The notes: generated from the sequence alone by a model not told the origin. A stretch of DNA of 64,000 nucleotides from Blepharisma stoltei (GCA_914767885.1 CAJZBQ010000020.1:310001-374000), one strand, 5' to 3'; counted from the stretch's first letter, positions 1 to 11,542 are shown. Translations and numbers: made by a program.

Positions 1-1012
1 TTTCAGTCGCTATGCAAAATTGAGTCACAACAATCAGCAAGGTTTTTTCAAAAAGTTTTTCTTTTGTAAGCTCTTGATCACACCCAAATCCTCCATGAGC
101 TCCTTCAGTTTCATAGGGTTGAATAACCATAACGTCTCCAATATTCCAATTATTTATCCATTCCATATCTGCTGCTTGAAATATTCCTTTGACATTATTT
201 ACTTTTTGAATCTTTTTTGTTTTAAATTGTTTACATATGACTTTTAAATATGGCAAAGCCTGATTTATTACATTTTGTGACTGCAAATAATGAGGTGACT
301 CAAGTAATTTATACTGTTGTTGCTTTGCAAATCTATTTCTTAATCTTGATGATTTTGATATTTTATCATTTAATTTTATCTGTTCTTTGCATGCTAATAA
401 GCACTCTTCTAGGCAAAATCTTATATTTTTTTCAGCTTTAAATGCATATCTTAAGGCTTTTTCATTTTCTTTTAATTGTGAAAATATTGCACATAGTCTG
501 ACTCTTGATTTGCAAATATATCTAGATAAAAATATTTTTTCAGAAACAGTTTTAATTGAAGATTTTTTGGCTTTGATTATTTCAAGGCAATGATTTATGG
601 AAGCTGCACAATCTTCTAGTAAGCCTAGTCTTTGTAAACATATTGAGCGATTGTGAGAGGTTTCTAACCTCCCGTGAGTAAGCAAAACTATTGAAAAAAA
701 TAAACTACTTCTTGGAAAAATAAATCTTTGTATAAAATTTATAATGACAATTATAAAGGAATCTCTGGCTAATTTCTATATATTTAATTCTAAGAAACAA
801 ATTTATAAGTTAAATAAAATTGATCGGAGTAAGCGAAAATGATTGTCAACCTCACTTCCTGCTGCTTGAAGAGCTTCCAAAATTTCGTCAGATCTAGAGA
901 GCGCTTCTAAAGCTCTTTCAAATTCTTGCTGTTTTACAAGTTTTAAAGCGATTTTGTTGTATTGCTTGAGAATTAACGGAACTTCTTCTTCAGGGATTAC
1001 AGTCTCAATCAT
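1..1012 (-). CDS. TPR-like helical protein, 3' end beyond the window, interrupted by an IES
   Basis: The start codon is at 1010-1012 and the gene runs off the left edge. As it stands the frame stops after 69 residues, but removing 667-831 (TA to TA) joins it to an uninterrupted frame reaching position 1. The edited protein (about 280 residues visible) begins MIETVIPEEE, then shows alternating amphipathic helices rich in Leu/Ala/Lys with residues such as EFERALEAL and ENEKALRYAFKAE, typical of TPR-type solenoids. This suggests a protein-interaction scaffold; no catalytic motif is visible. There is no close upstream neighbour: the kinase gene starts divergently at 1510. I cannot name an ortholog. 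Confidence 0.7.
667..831. mobile_element. IES, family A (degraded), 165 bp, in the TPR-like gene
   Basis: It is bounded by TA at 665-666 and TA at 830-831. The left end reads ACCTCCCGTGAGTAAGC and the right end CGGAGTA, matching worn family A termini. The interior has the family A segment around AATCTCTGGCTAATT. Deleting it restores the host frame across ...NHFR-LETSHNRS.... Confidence 0.8.
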
Positions 1013-1509
1013 TTTATTAGAAAAATGTCAATTAGTTAGCTATATAAATCATTAGGTGAAGGAATCTCAAAGAGATTATTTTTAGGTTTTGACTATTTAT
1101 AAGCTTAATTTTGCTTTTATCAATAATTTTTGACACAAGCATAACTAGTTATGTTTTCTTTCAATAAATTTATCTTATAATAGCCTAAATGACTCTGATT
1201 TAAAATGAAAAAAGCCTCTGCATAGTTTCATTATAAATAAAGGTCATAACAATTTGCAAATTTTATTAAACTCAACATGAGATTTTCTATTTTCAATCCT
1301 AAAATGTCAATAATTAAAATTACAACAGCCCAATGATACCATTTTGATGATTTTCTAAGCGCTTATAAGAAATCTTAAAGATTCGAATTAAGATTCCAAT
1401 ATAAATATTTTGTTTTCCACAACAAGAGATTAATTAGAATAGGATCATCATAACGTTGTCATAAGATGGAGTAAGCAGGGTTAAGATTCGCTTATCATAT
1501 TAAGAAACG
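1013..1509. other. AT-rich divergent intergenic region
   Basis: This is the shared upstream region between the TPR-like gene (minus) and the ankyrin kinase (plus). It is strongly AT-rich. I see no TIR element, RNA gene or clear promoter motif in it. Confidence 0.6.
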
Positions 1510-3996
1510 ATGGCACATTATAATCAAGCTCAGGAAATTCGTTATGCAATAGAGCAAGATGACTTAAATTTTTTAAAACACCACCTAACCAAACACAATG
1601 TAAACATTGAAGTTAAATTTGTATGAATTATTCTTATTAAAAGCTTATATGTTTGCATCCATTATGGGGTTGCTTTACCAGCGCTTCAGCCATTTTTACA
1701 CGGGTTAGGCCCACAGGTCTCTGGATTGATCTGCGTTGGAAATCAAGGCATGCTTTCAAATGCCTTACCGACTTCGACTGCTCATGAATAAGCGACTAAG
1801 TTACTTCTTTGGTGCCTGTGACAAATAAAGACTCCTTTGTGCTGCAGGATTGAAGCGGCGAACTAAAGGCCTTTTATCTTTCTCTAGATCTTGCCAGAAG
1901 GCTGCTAGCTTCCCTCCAAGTTATCTACTGGTATTTGCCTGTATAAAATTTCGGTACAAACAAAGCCTCCTAATCATAAAATGCAAAGTGAATGGTCCCG
2001 ATCAGAAGACGGTACCTTACAAATGCCATTTTATGATTATCATATGAATTTATTCAGCTTGGGTATAATTTCACGCCACTTATGTATGCAGCAAGATTAG
2101 GCCGGGGACGAATTGTTGAATTTTTGCTAGAAAACCACTTAGCCAATCTAAAACTTGATCTAGTAGATTTATATGGCCAAAATGCTTTGCTGAATTCAAT
2201 TTATTCGCTTGATGGGTTTACAATAAAGTTAGTTTCGAAATATTTGAAGGCAGATTCGAAGGATAATTTTGATAATAATTGCTTGCATATTGCTTCTGAA
2301 CTTGGGAATTTGGAAATAGTAAGAATGTGTGTAGAAGAATTAGGAGTAAAGTATGAGAAGAATTTTTATGGATGCACGCCTTTGCATTTGGCTATGAGTC
2401 GGGAAGTAATGGAATATCTAATTTTAAATGGAGCTGAGGTGGATAATGTCGACGAACAAGGTTGAACTCCTTTACATTATGCTGTATATGATAATAATAT
2501 ATACTGGTAGTTAAAAAATTTTTTTTCAAGAAGTAAATAGTAATATAAAAAATTTTTGTTAGGAGATTTAAATTATTTTTTTAAAAATTATAAAAGCCGA
2601 TAATAATGAAGAAATTGTTAGAGTACTGATAAGATCTGGTGCAAGTATTAAAATTTTGGATAAAACTGGAGTCACAGCTTTTGAGCTTGGAATCCTCAGG
2701 GATCCTAATAGTGCAATAATTCAGCTATTAAAGCAAGAAATGGAAAATTATGTTAAAAAGCACACGAAAACTGATATCATCCCTATAGAAAAACCAAAAG
2801 AAGAGCCTACAGCTAACGGGAGTATTTTAGAAACAGTTAGTGAAGAATTATCAATAGAATTAGCAAATGGGCACAATGAAAAAGAAATAAATGATGATGA
2901 AGACGCGATGTCTATTGATTTATCAGTTGACATCAAAAGCTCAACCATTACCACAAATGAAAACCAATTAGATATTCAAGAAGCAAACTCAGAAGTCGTT
3001 TCTGAAGAAGAAGTACAAATTCCTTCAAAACCTTCAGAAGAAAATAAATCAGTGCTGCAAAAAAACTCCAGCATAGAATCAATACAATCTAATATTTCCC
3101 CAGAGGTAAAAGATTTAATTTCTATTATGCTCAACCAAAAATTTTCAGTCCATCTCGAAGAACTCGGAGTAGAAACCATCAGCATTAACGAACTCCAAAT
3201 GAGAGAAACACTTGGGACAGGCGGCTACGGCAAAGTTTTTCGAGGTTATTTTCGAGATACCGAAGTCGCCATAAAAGTTGTGAACTCAGACAAAATCGAC
3301 GACATTATTATCAAAAATTTCATAAAAGAAATACAAAGTTTAATAAAAATAAGGCATCGAAGGTTTTTGCAAATTTTAGGAATTTGCATAGAAGGGCCTT
3401 TATGCATTGTGACAGAACTTGCTAAGGGAGGAAATTTATCTGATGCGATATTAAAAGGGAATTTTGATTTTAATGAAAAATTAAGAATTGCCTTGCAGAT
3501 AGCTGAAGGGATGAATTATATTCATAATAAAAAACCACCGATAATACATAGAGATTTAAAGCCTCAAAATATACTATTAGATGAATTTGGGCAAATAAAA
3601 ATAGCCGATTTAGGTTTATCAAGAACGGTAGCACAGATAAAGGACCCAAGCATCTCAGAAAAAACGAATATTTGTGCAGGGACTGTAAGATATATGGCTC
3701 CAGAGCTCTATGATGAGCATCCAGACTGTTCAAGAAAAACTGATGTTTGGGCGTTTGGGTGCGTTTTATATCAAATTGTCACTGGGTTGCAGCCTTGGAA
3801 TGGGATTGACGTAGTTGGAGTACAAAGAAGACTTGTCTTAAAAAATCAATTTCCTATTGGAGACATTGAGCCTAAAAATATAAGTGATTTAATAACGAAT
3901 TGCTGTCATATTGATCCAGAAATTCGGCCAAGCTTTCGAGATATCCGGCTTAAACTTCAAGAAATTCTGGGCATTCAGCCTTCTCAGCCAAGCTAG
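1510..3996 (+). CDS. Ankyrin-repeat protein kinase (TKL-like), two IESs
   Basis: The frame starts at 1510 (MAHYNQAQEIRYAIEQ) and ends with TAG at 3994-3996. Removing 1624-2039 and 2487-2592 gives one 654-residue protein. Ankyrin repeats fill roughly residues 1-250 (TPLMYAARLGRG, NCLHIASELGN, CTPLHLAMS, then WTPLHYAVK with TGA as Trp). An acidic Ser/Glu-rich linker follows. The C-terminal kinase domain has the glycine loop GTGGYG, the VAIK lysine, HRDLKPQN, DLG in place of DFG, and YMAPE. It is probably a cytosolic signalling kinase using ankyrin repeats to bind partners. The DLG triplet keeps the metal-binding Asp, so activity is plausible. The substrate is unknown. Confidence 0.85.
1624..2039. 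mobile_element. IES, about 416 bp, GC-richer retroposon-like content
   Basis: It interrupts the kinase gene between the codons for ...NIEVKFV and SYEFIQLGYNFTPL. TA at 1622-1623 joined to TA at 2038-2039 restores the frame; another TA pair a few bases away would also work, so the exact edges are uncertain. The interior is much less AT-rich than its surroundings and has no long ORF, like the SINE-like elements elsewhere in the window, but I could not align it convincingly to them. Confidence 0.6.
2487..2592. mobile_element. Short AT-rich IES, 106 bp
   Basis: TA at 2485-2486 and at 2591-2592. Its removal joins TPLHYAV to KADNNEEIVRVLI, giving a textbook ankyrin repeat. No clear terminal inverted repeat. 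Confidence 0.8.
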
Positions 3997-4021
3997 AATT
4001 GCTAATAAATTAACATAAAAA

Positions 4022-4906
4022 ATGATGGACATCCCAAAACCTGCAAATCCAGTGACTACACTTCTCCCCTTTATTCTTCCATTCTTTTTGCTCATGTGAA
4101 GACTTCCATATCATTCGCCTGTAGAAGCAACTTTTTGTGTGTATATTTTTATAGTGTTTTATGCATTTTTAAAGTCATTGTGAATAAAAAATCATTCAGT
4201 GGCTGATGAGATGTGAAGTATTATGCCGGTTTATTATGCATATATTTTTGCAGCAACTTCAGGCAGTGCCAGATCTAAAATTATGTTTAGTCTTGTTGCA
4301 GCTTGGGCAATAAGGATGTCATATAATTTTTATCGAAAAGGTGGATATAAAGGATTAGAGGACCATAGATGGGGAAAACTTAGAGAGACAATAAGAAATC
4401 CGATTCTTTGGCAATTATTTAATTTCTTTTTTATTTGTGTTACGCAAAATGCGCTATTGCTGTTTATATGCTTACCTGGGTATTTTGCACCTAATGATTC
4501 TTTGAATTTGATTGATATTGTGGCGACTTTATTAAATTTGGGGTTTCTTTTATTAGAAAGTATTGCTGATAATCAACAATGGAATTTCCAAAAAGAAAAG
4601 CAAAGGCTAATTAGTGAGAAAAAAGAGCTTACTAAAGAGTTTAAAAATGGATTCTTAAGCAGAGGACTTTTCAGATACTCAAGGCATCCTAATTTTTTTG
4701 GAGAGATTGGGATTTGGTGGAGTTTCTATTTATTTACACAATCATTTAACCTATCAATTATTGGTCCAATCTCATTGACACTATTATTCCAAGGATCTTC
4801 CAATTTTACAGAGAAAATCAGCGCTTCAAAATATCCTGAGTACAAAGTGTACCAAAAAATAACATCAAAGATAATTCCGTGGTTTCCACAGAAGTGGCAG
4901 GAATAA
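4022..4906 (+). CDS. DUF1295 / steroid 5-alpha-reductase-like membrane enzyme, copy 1
   Basis: The frame is continuous for 294 residues when TGA is Trp (several TGAs lie in the first 70 codons). There are about six hydrophobic segments. The C-terminal signature FRYSRHPNFFGEIGIWW is characteristic of the DUF1295 family, related to steroid 5-alpha reductases and isoprenylcysteine methyltransferases, which use NADPH or SAM at the endoplasmic reticulum membrane. The substrate cannot be deduced. A second copy of identical edited length follows 256 bp downstream, so this is a tandem duplication. The start MMDIPKPANP is conserved in both copies. No IES interrupts this copy. Confidence 0.85.
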
Positions 4907-5162
4907 AGTAGAATAATTTAAGTTTTTAATTTTAAGAAATTCTCCAATTTCCATATTCATATGCAAAAACAGTATGCCATTTTGTGATTCATGTGAAATT
5001 ATATTTTATTTGATATTGTGAATAAAAGTGGCTAATATTGAAATGTCACTAAACTTCAGGCTTGGCTTTGAAATAGGATATCATGAATATTTAAACCTTA
5101 AGAAATCATAAAGAATTCAATCTTTTTTGCTATTCTGAAATAGCTAATAAATTATCATTAAA

Positions 5163-6403
5163 ATGATGGAAATTTCCAAACCTGCAAATCCTCTGATAGC
5201 TCTTCTCCCAATCACTCTCCCTTTTCCTTTCCTTATGTGGTATCTCCCAGAGCTTTCTCCTCTTGAGGCTGCGTTTTGTGTGTATACTTTTGCAGTGTCA
5301 TATGCCTTTGTGAAATCTTTATCAACAAAAAATCATTCAGTGGTAGATGAGATGTGGAGTATTTTGCCGATTTATTACGTATATATTTTTACAGCAAGAA
5401 TGAATAACATCAGGTCATACATTATGCTTACTTCCCCTCCGTGAGCGAATAAACCATTAGAAAAAAGCCATTTTTTACCCTCCGCGAACAAAAATTTTTT
5501 TAATAGAAAAATTTTTTATGGAAAAAAAATTTGATATATAAGTGATAATTATTATAATGAAATCTCTGGCTAATTTTGTTTAATTTTAAACAAATTGCGT
5601 TTTTAAAACATAAAATTTTATAAATTAAATTAATATTTGCTTTCCAATTTTTTGCGAATTAGGATTTTTTTAAATTTCTAAATAAAAATTTTATATAAAA
5701 TTTATAATGAATTTTTTAAAAAAAAAAATTAACCCTCATCTGTGAGCGAACAAGATTTTTTTGTTCGCTCACGGAGGGGGGAGTCAGTCTTGTTACAATG
5801 TGGTCATTGAGACTTTCTTATAATTTTTATCGTAAAGGTGGATACAGAGGATTAGAAGATCATAGGTGGAAAGTGCTGAGAGAGACTATACCAAATCCAA
5901 TTCTTTGGCAACTATTTAATTTCTTTTTTATCTGTGCGACACAAAATGCTCTTTTGTTTTTTATATGTTTACCAGCATATTATGCACCTAAAGGCCCATT
6001 AAATGCAATTGATATAGTTGCTGCAGTACTGTTTTTAGGGTTTCTTTTATTAGAAACTATTGCAGATAACCAGCAATGGAATTTCCAAAAAGAAAAGCAA
6101 AGGCTAATTAGTGAGAAAAAACCGCTTCCTGAAGAGTTTAATAAAGGATTTTTATATACAGGACTTTTTAAATATTCCAGACATCCTAACTTCTGTGGAG
6201 AGATTTCTATTTGGTGGATTTTCTATTTATTTGCACAGTCATTTAACCTATCAATTCTTGGTCCAATCTCATTGACTTTATTATTCCAAGGATCTTCCAA
6301 TTTTACAGAGAAAATCAGCGCTTCAAAATATCCTGAGTACAAAGTGTACCAAAAAATAACATCAAAGATAATTCCGTGGTTTTCACAAAAGTGGCCACAA
6401 TAA
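5163..6403 (+). CDS. DUF1295 / steroid 5-alpha-reductase-like membrane enzyme, copy 2, with IES
   Basis: It starts MMEISKPANP, like copy 1. The insert 5431-5786 splits the gene; without it the coding length is 885 nt, exactly the same as copy 1. The signature FKYSRHPNFCGEISIWW is present near the C terminus, and the last 45 residues are almost identical to copy 1, suggesting recent duplication or gene conversion at the 3' end. The function is as for copy 1: a multi-pass, probably endoplasmic-reticulum enzyme. The IES lies at the codons for MLSLV, in the middle of a membrane segment. Confidence 0.85.
5431..5786. mobile_element. IES, family A, 356 bp, with altered right TA
   Basis: The left flank is TA (5429-5430), then CTTCCCCTCCGTGAGCGAA. 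The right end is TTCGCTCACGGAGG followed by GGGGAGTCA, where other family A copies have GAGTA. Comparison with copy 1 of the host gene fixes the right edge after 5786. So the right-hand dinucleotide is CA, not TA. A palindromic TIR repeat occurs near the right end. Confidence 0.85.
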
Positions 6404-6700
6404 AGTAATTAAGTTTAAGATTCTTTCTTATTAAATAAATATATAAATTTATTCTTTATTAGAATGCCATAATATTACAAATCTTAAAAAATATTCTATC
6501 ATAATAGATTATTGAATTTAACTAATAGATAATATTAATTAATATTTTGTTATTTAGCTAAATCTCCATAAAATCATCAGCATAAAATAGCATTTTATAT
6601 TTAAAAGGCTTAAATATTTTATATAGTAAATAAAGAACTTGCAAGTAAACTTCAATATTACAAACATCATGGAATTAATTAAATATCTCTTCTTCTCATA

Positions 6701-7559
6701 CACAAAGAAAATGGTAACGTCGCCGGCCCGTCCTCTCCAGACCTATTTTGAGTTTAGGGACCTTGCTAACTCCCCCCCCCCCCCTCCGTGAGCGAACAAA
6801 ACCATTAGAAAAAATCGCCATTTTTTGACCAAAAACCCACCCTCCGTGAGTGAACAAAAATTTTTTTAATAGAAAAAATTTTAATGGAAAAAAAATTTTG
6901 ATATATAAGTGATAATTAGTATATGAAATCTAGAGCTAATTCTGTTTAATTTTAAACAAATTGCGTTTTAAAACACATAAATTTTGCAAATTAAATTAAT
7001 ATTTGCTTCCCAATTTTTGCAAATTAGGATTTTTTTAAATTTCGAAAAAAAATATTTTTTATAAAATTTATATATAAATTTTTTTTAAAAAAAAAAATTA
7101 ACCCCCCTCCGTGAGCGAACAAAATTTTTTTGTTCGCTCACGGAGGGGGGGGGGGGAGTAAGGTGAGAAGAAAGTCGATCAGGAAAAGGAGTCTACAGAC
7201 ACTGGACATTTGTCTTCCGGTTGGGTTTCACCCCTCGTCCATAATGAAGACTTTGTGCATTCCCGATGGACATTTGGGAAAAAGGCTTTTACACCTAGAG
7301 GTCACTAGTGCCGACGACGAAGGAATAGTTGGTACCGATACTAGTTAGCAAGTTTATCCCTAGCCGGAACTCTAGTCACTCAAGCAGAAGCCGTCAAGTC
7401 CCAAAATAGCATACTCCAAGACTGCATTAAGAACTAGGCCGAAAGCTATCTCTGATGGAAATGCTGACATACCCAGGGAGGTTCGCTAGCAGTTGAACCT
7501 TCTACGAAGATTAGTCTCTGGTGAGACATAAAAGAAGACCTTAATCTCTAATTAATGTA
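6701..7559 (+). mobile_element. SINE-like retroposon (family 1), itself interrupted by an IES
   Basis: It is GC-richer than its surroundings and flanked by near-identical 16-bp direct repeats (6685-6700 and about 7560-7574, ATCTCTTCTTCTCATA-like), as expected for a target-site duplication. The 3' end (GGTGAG..., GACCTTAA, then a TTAATGTAAT tail) resembles the 3' end of the element at 13137-13537. A family A element (6769-7160) sits inside it. I found no credible protein in it; the ORF around 7130 is chance. Confidence 0.65.
6769..7160. mobile_element. IES-like family A element, 392 bp, nested in a retroposon
   Basis: TA at 6767-6768 and 7159-7160. The long C tract, then CTCCGTGAGCGAACAAAA at the left and its inverse with a G tract at the right, are the cleanest family A ends in the window. 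The outer TIR motif is repeated inside each end. Confidence 0.85.
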
Positions 7560-7614
7560 ATCTCTCCTTCCCATAAATGGAGGAGACGCTTTATAAGTTT
7601 ACATATAAAATAGC

Positions 7615-10600
7615 ATGGATAATGATAATCACCTGATAGAATCTCTGCTGAAGAAGTTTGATGACCCAAGCCAACAAATTCTTCCTCGAGTATCAGTGGA
7701 GACTTTTATTTTTGGAGAGTATTATATGAAAAATGATGCCCTCGAAGGAAACCCATGAATGAAAAATCTTCCATCCCATTATCCTATTATAAAGCAAAAT
7801 AAAAAGGTCAGGACCAGCAAAATATTACTATTTACTGCATTAGCTCTTACTGCTGCTCTTTCAGCCCCACTTGCTTTCTTTATCGATGCTACAAGCCAAG
7901 AATTGCTCATATTAAGACTTTATCTTTTATCTTTAGCTGAAAGTCATTTTGCAAGCGTTTTAATATGAGTAAGCTATTCTCTTATCCTTGCTTTAATTGC
8001 TGCTTCATTTGGAGATTGACTTTGCCAAGCAGCTGAAGGAGCAGGATTTGCAGAACTACGAGTAATTCTTACTGGTATCGAAATTCCAAACTTTTTTGGG
8101 TGAAAAACCCTTTTAGCCAAAACTTTTGGGCTTATTTGTGCAATAGGTGCAGGATTGAGTATAGGAAAAGAAGGCCCAAATGTCCATATGGCTTCAATTA
8201 TAGCTGAACGTGTTATAAGTTTAGGACCCTTTAAGAGATTTAAGAAGGAAATAAATTTAAGATATATTGTACTCACAGCTTCAATTGCAGCTGGAACTGC
8301 AGCAACTTTTGGAACACCTTTAGGTGGAGCGATATTTGGTATCGAGCTGACAGGGACTTATTTCTTTGTAAATAATTTTTATAAAAGCATTTTTTGCAGT
8401 CTGATAACAGCTTATTTGTTCAAAATTCTGCAAAGCTTTAAAATAGTCCCACAAATTGGAAAAGTTTCTTATGATCATCATGCGCTATGTGGGGATTTTT
8501 ATCTTCATATTATTACTGGCTTATTCACTGCAATTATAGGAGTAACTTTTGTGAAAGCTGTTCAAAAATTGACTAAATTCAAAAACAAAAGGGTAATTCC
8601 TTGGCTATATCATAGATATAGATATAGCGATGACCCCCCTCAATCTTCATGTCTATTGCAACAAAAATGCAATTTTTTTAATATAAAATTTTATATAAAA
8701 AAATTGGAGAACTTTTTGGGACGGCAAAAAATACTGCAAGGCTCTGCAAAAAACTGCAAGGCCAGTAAAAAAATGGCAAAGCCAAGCAAAAAAATGCAAA
8801 ACTTGCAAAATTTTTGCAAGTTTTGCAAAAACATTGGACAAAAGCAAAAGCAATTTAAAAAAAAAGCAAAGCCATGCAAAAATTAAAAAAAAATGAAAAA
8901 TTTCGCAAAGCAGGCAAAACTTTTGCAGGGTGGGCAAAAAAGTTGCAAAAATTGGCAAAAATCACGATTAGAAAATTTAACAGTAAAATTTAATAAATTT
9001 ATTGGAAGTGTAGTACAATGTTAAATTATTTAAACAACATATAATATAGAAAAAATAGAAATTAATTTCGTGAAACAAATGCTAAAGTCTAATACAAATA
9101 TCTTTTAAAGAATTTTCCAAAAACATAACTTAAGAATTTTAAAAATTTGGAAAATTTAATTTTGGCAAAACACTTTGTTGTATTTCATTTTAAAATTTTG
9201 CCAAAATTAAATTTTCCAAATTTTGAAAATTTTTAAGTCATGCTTTTAGAAAAAATTCTTTAAAAGATATTTGTATTAAACTTTAGCATTTATTTCACGA
9301 AATTAATTTCTATTTTTTCTATATTATATGTTGTTTTAAATAATTTAACATTGTACTACACTTCCAATAAAATTATTAAATTTTACTGTTAAATTTTCTA
9401 ATCGTGATTTTTGCCAATTTTTGCAACTTTTTTGCCACCCTGCAAAAGTTTTGCCTGCTTTGCGAAATTTTTCATTTTTTTTTAATTTTTGCATGGCTTT
9501 GCTTTTTTTTTAAATTGCTTTTGCTTTTGTCCAATGTTTTTGCAAAACTTGCAAAAATTTTGCAAGTTTTGCATTTTTTTGCTTGGCTTTGCCATTTTTT
9601 TACTGGCCTTGCAGTTTTTTGCAGAGCCTTGCAGTATTTTTGCCGTCCCAAAAAGTTCTCCAAAAAATTAATTTTCATGTCTCTTGCAACAAATTTTCGA
9701 TGTGCATTTTAAATTTTTAATAAAATGGCGAGCGATAGAGAAAAATGTGTTAATTTTTTTTTATAAAAATGTCGTGTTGCAACAGGCATGAAGATTTTTT
9801 CGAAAAAATTTTGTTGCAATAATCATGAAGATTGAGGGGGGGTCATCGCTACTACAGTAATTTCTGTATTTACCTCATTAACTACATTTTATGCATTTTG
9901 GCTTAGGATGAGTGACGCAATTCTTATAAATTTGATGTTTAGCTCTGATAAGCTACCTGATAGCTGAATTGGATCAGAATTTTTAGGTTTACCAGGACAA
10001 TTCCCGATATTGATTCTAGTCGCATTTTTGAAGATCATATTATTAACAATTGATATAACAATTCAAGCTCCAGTTGGGTTTTTTACGCCTTGTGTGTGCG
10101 TTGGGGCTATCTTAGGAAGAATTTTTGGAGAGTTTTCCTTGTTTTTAGGATATTCAACATCTCCTGGCATCTATGCAGCAGTAGGGGCAGCTTCACTTGC
10201 AACATCAACAACTCATACCCTTTCAGTAGCTCTCATGATATTCGAAATGATTGAAGATATTCACTTCTTACTCCTCACACCTTTGCGGGCAAGCCATTGA
10301 AAATAACCTATGGTAAGCGAGCAACAATTTTTAATAGATTAAATATTTGAAATATAATTAAACATTAGATAATAATGAAATGTCCTCATAATTCAATAAA
10401 ATTTTAAAGAGATCGCACCCTAAAACATCAATTTTATAGATAAAATTGGAAATTAAAAAAAAAAACTAGTCCTTGGTTCCAAACAGATTATTTTGATCAA
10501 TAGTCAAGGTCGTGCAGAGTTAGTGCCAATGTGCCTAAGCGTATTTATTTCTTATGCTGTCAGCTCATATAGCCATAAAAGCATTTACGACACCCTTATT

Positions 10601-11167
10601 TCAATAAAAAATCTCCCTTTTATTCCATCATACAAACACTGGCCAATCTTCCATGATTTTGCAAAAGATGTGGCGGATTCTTCAATACACTGTATAAATC
10701 GTTACTGCACAATACGAGACCTTGTAGATGCATTTAATGATTGCTCTGTATTTTCTGTTCGCCCTGTAATCGATGATGACTTTTATTTAATTGGTGAAAT
10801 AAATGCTACGAATGTGAAAAAATATTTGTCATACCGCTTTGAAAACGACACAAATCATTTGTCAGTTAGAGCTAAAAAGTGTATATGAAATGAGCTAACT
10901 CAGACTTCTAATGGGCCAGATAATGAAATTTCACCTGATATGATAGAAGAAGTTGAAGAATTTTGGCAAAGCCCAGTAAATCTGTGATCAGAAAAATTAA
11001 AATTCAATACATCACCATTATTCATTGCAGAACAAACTCCACTTTATAAAGTACACTACATCTTTATGATGCTTGGACTTATGCACATTTATGTAGTCAA
11101 TCAAGGAAAATTGACAGGGATAATTGCCCATTCCTGCTTTTCTCAGAAATCTGGTAACTATCTTTAA
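7615..11167 (+). CDS. CLC-family chloride channel/exchanger, copy 1, two IESs
   Basis: It starts MDNDNHLIESLLKK and ends at TAA 11165-11167. Removing 8627-9851 and 10271-10522 gives 691 residues. CLC signatures are clear: the GAGLSIGKEGPNVH segment with the gating Glu, the TAATFGTPLGGAIFGIE segment, and the third anion-pathway motif GFFTPCVCVGAILGR. The first motif is unusual (TGIEIPNF rather than GSGIPE). The C-terminal part after about residue 540 looks like a pair of CBS domains (RYCTIRDLVDAF, YIFMMLGLMHIYVV). It is a multi-pass anion channel or exchanger of the plasma or vacuolar membrane. TGA at 8017-8019 encodes a Trp that copy 2 writes as TGG (12451-12453). Confidence 0.92.
8627..9851. 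mobile_element. IES, family C fold-back element, 1225 bp
   Basis: The ends are a 27-bp perfect terminal inverted repeat starting TAGCGATGACCCCCCTCA. Deleting TA to TA joins HRYRY to TTVISVFTS, matching the uninterrupted length of CLC copy 2 (HRYRYAAAISIFTS). Most of the interior is one near-perfect inverted repeat with arms of about 500 bp and its centre near 9180. The outer part of each arm is made of degenerate GCAAA-type repeats. Long ORFs inside are products of this low-complexity sequence. The same family recurs at 28842-29757. Confidence 0.92.
10271..10522. mobile_element. IES, 252 bp, weak TIR
   Basis: TA at 10269-10270 and 10521-10522. Its removal joins EDIHFL to VPMCLSVFISYAV, the sequence continuous in CLC copy 2. 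The ends CTCCTCACACCTTTG and the complement of CAAGGTCGTGCAGAG are related but eroded. Confidence 0.88.
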
Positions 11168-11355
11168 CATAAAAACTGCTTACTGATATTACTAAGGAGA
11201 ATCATTATTCCACACTTGATATAATCAAGTGTGGTAAAATGAATATTCAAAAATGCAATTAACCTGTCATGAAAAAATTGATTTTCGCTTATATTCAATT
11301 TTAATTCCAAGAAGTCTGAATTAAATGAAAAGAGTCTTAAACGTCTAAGGAACGC

Positions 11356-11542
11356 CGAATCATAAATGGTGTCTATAAGTCTCCCTCTATGTCCATTATG
11401 CAAGTCTATTACTCGCTTGAATCATAAATTATGGCTGCAAGTCTCTCTCTATGTCTATTATGCAAGTCTATTACTCGATTGAATCATAAATGGAATTTAT
11501 AAGTCTCCCTCTATGTCTAGATACAAGTCTATTGCCTGCTTT
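11356..11542. repeat. Tandem repeat, about 62 bp x 3
   Basis: Three head-to-tail units start at 11356, 11419 and 11481 with GAATCATAAA, and each contains GTCTCCCTCTATGTCTA-like and CAAGTCTATT blocks. The rest of the intergenic region 11168-12045 between the two CLC genes is AT-rich and unremarkable. Confidence 0.75.

Noticed and set aside
3600-3620. Kinase inactivity because DFG is DLG
   Set aside because: The metal-binding Asp and Gly are kept, and HRDLKPQN and the VAIK Lys are intact; Leu at this place occurs in active kinases of this group.
7130-7348. 72-codon ORF starting MFAHGGGGG
   Set aside because: It begins in the G tract of a family A terminal repeat and continues into a non-coding retroposon.
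8017-8019. TGA as selenocysteine
   Set aside because: TGA occurs many times per gene, at conserved Trp positions, and paralogs have TGG at the same place.
8653-9712. Several ORFs of 60-100 codons rich in Phe, Cys, Leu or Lys, Gln within the fold-back insert
   Set aside because: They come from degenerate GCAAA-type repeats on both arms of the palindrome, appear on both strands, and lie within an insert that must be removed to make the CLC gene.
11356-11542. CRISPR array
   Set aside because: Repeats are long, imperfect and without unique spacers, and the genome is eukaryotic (introns, Rab, cyclins).
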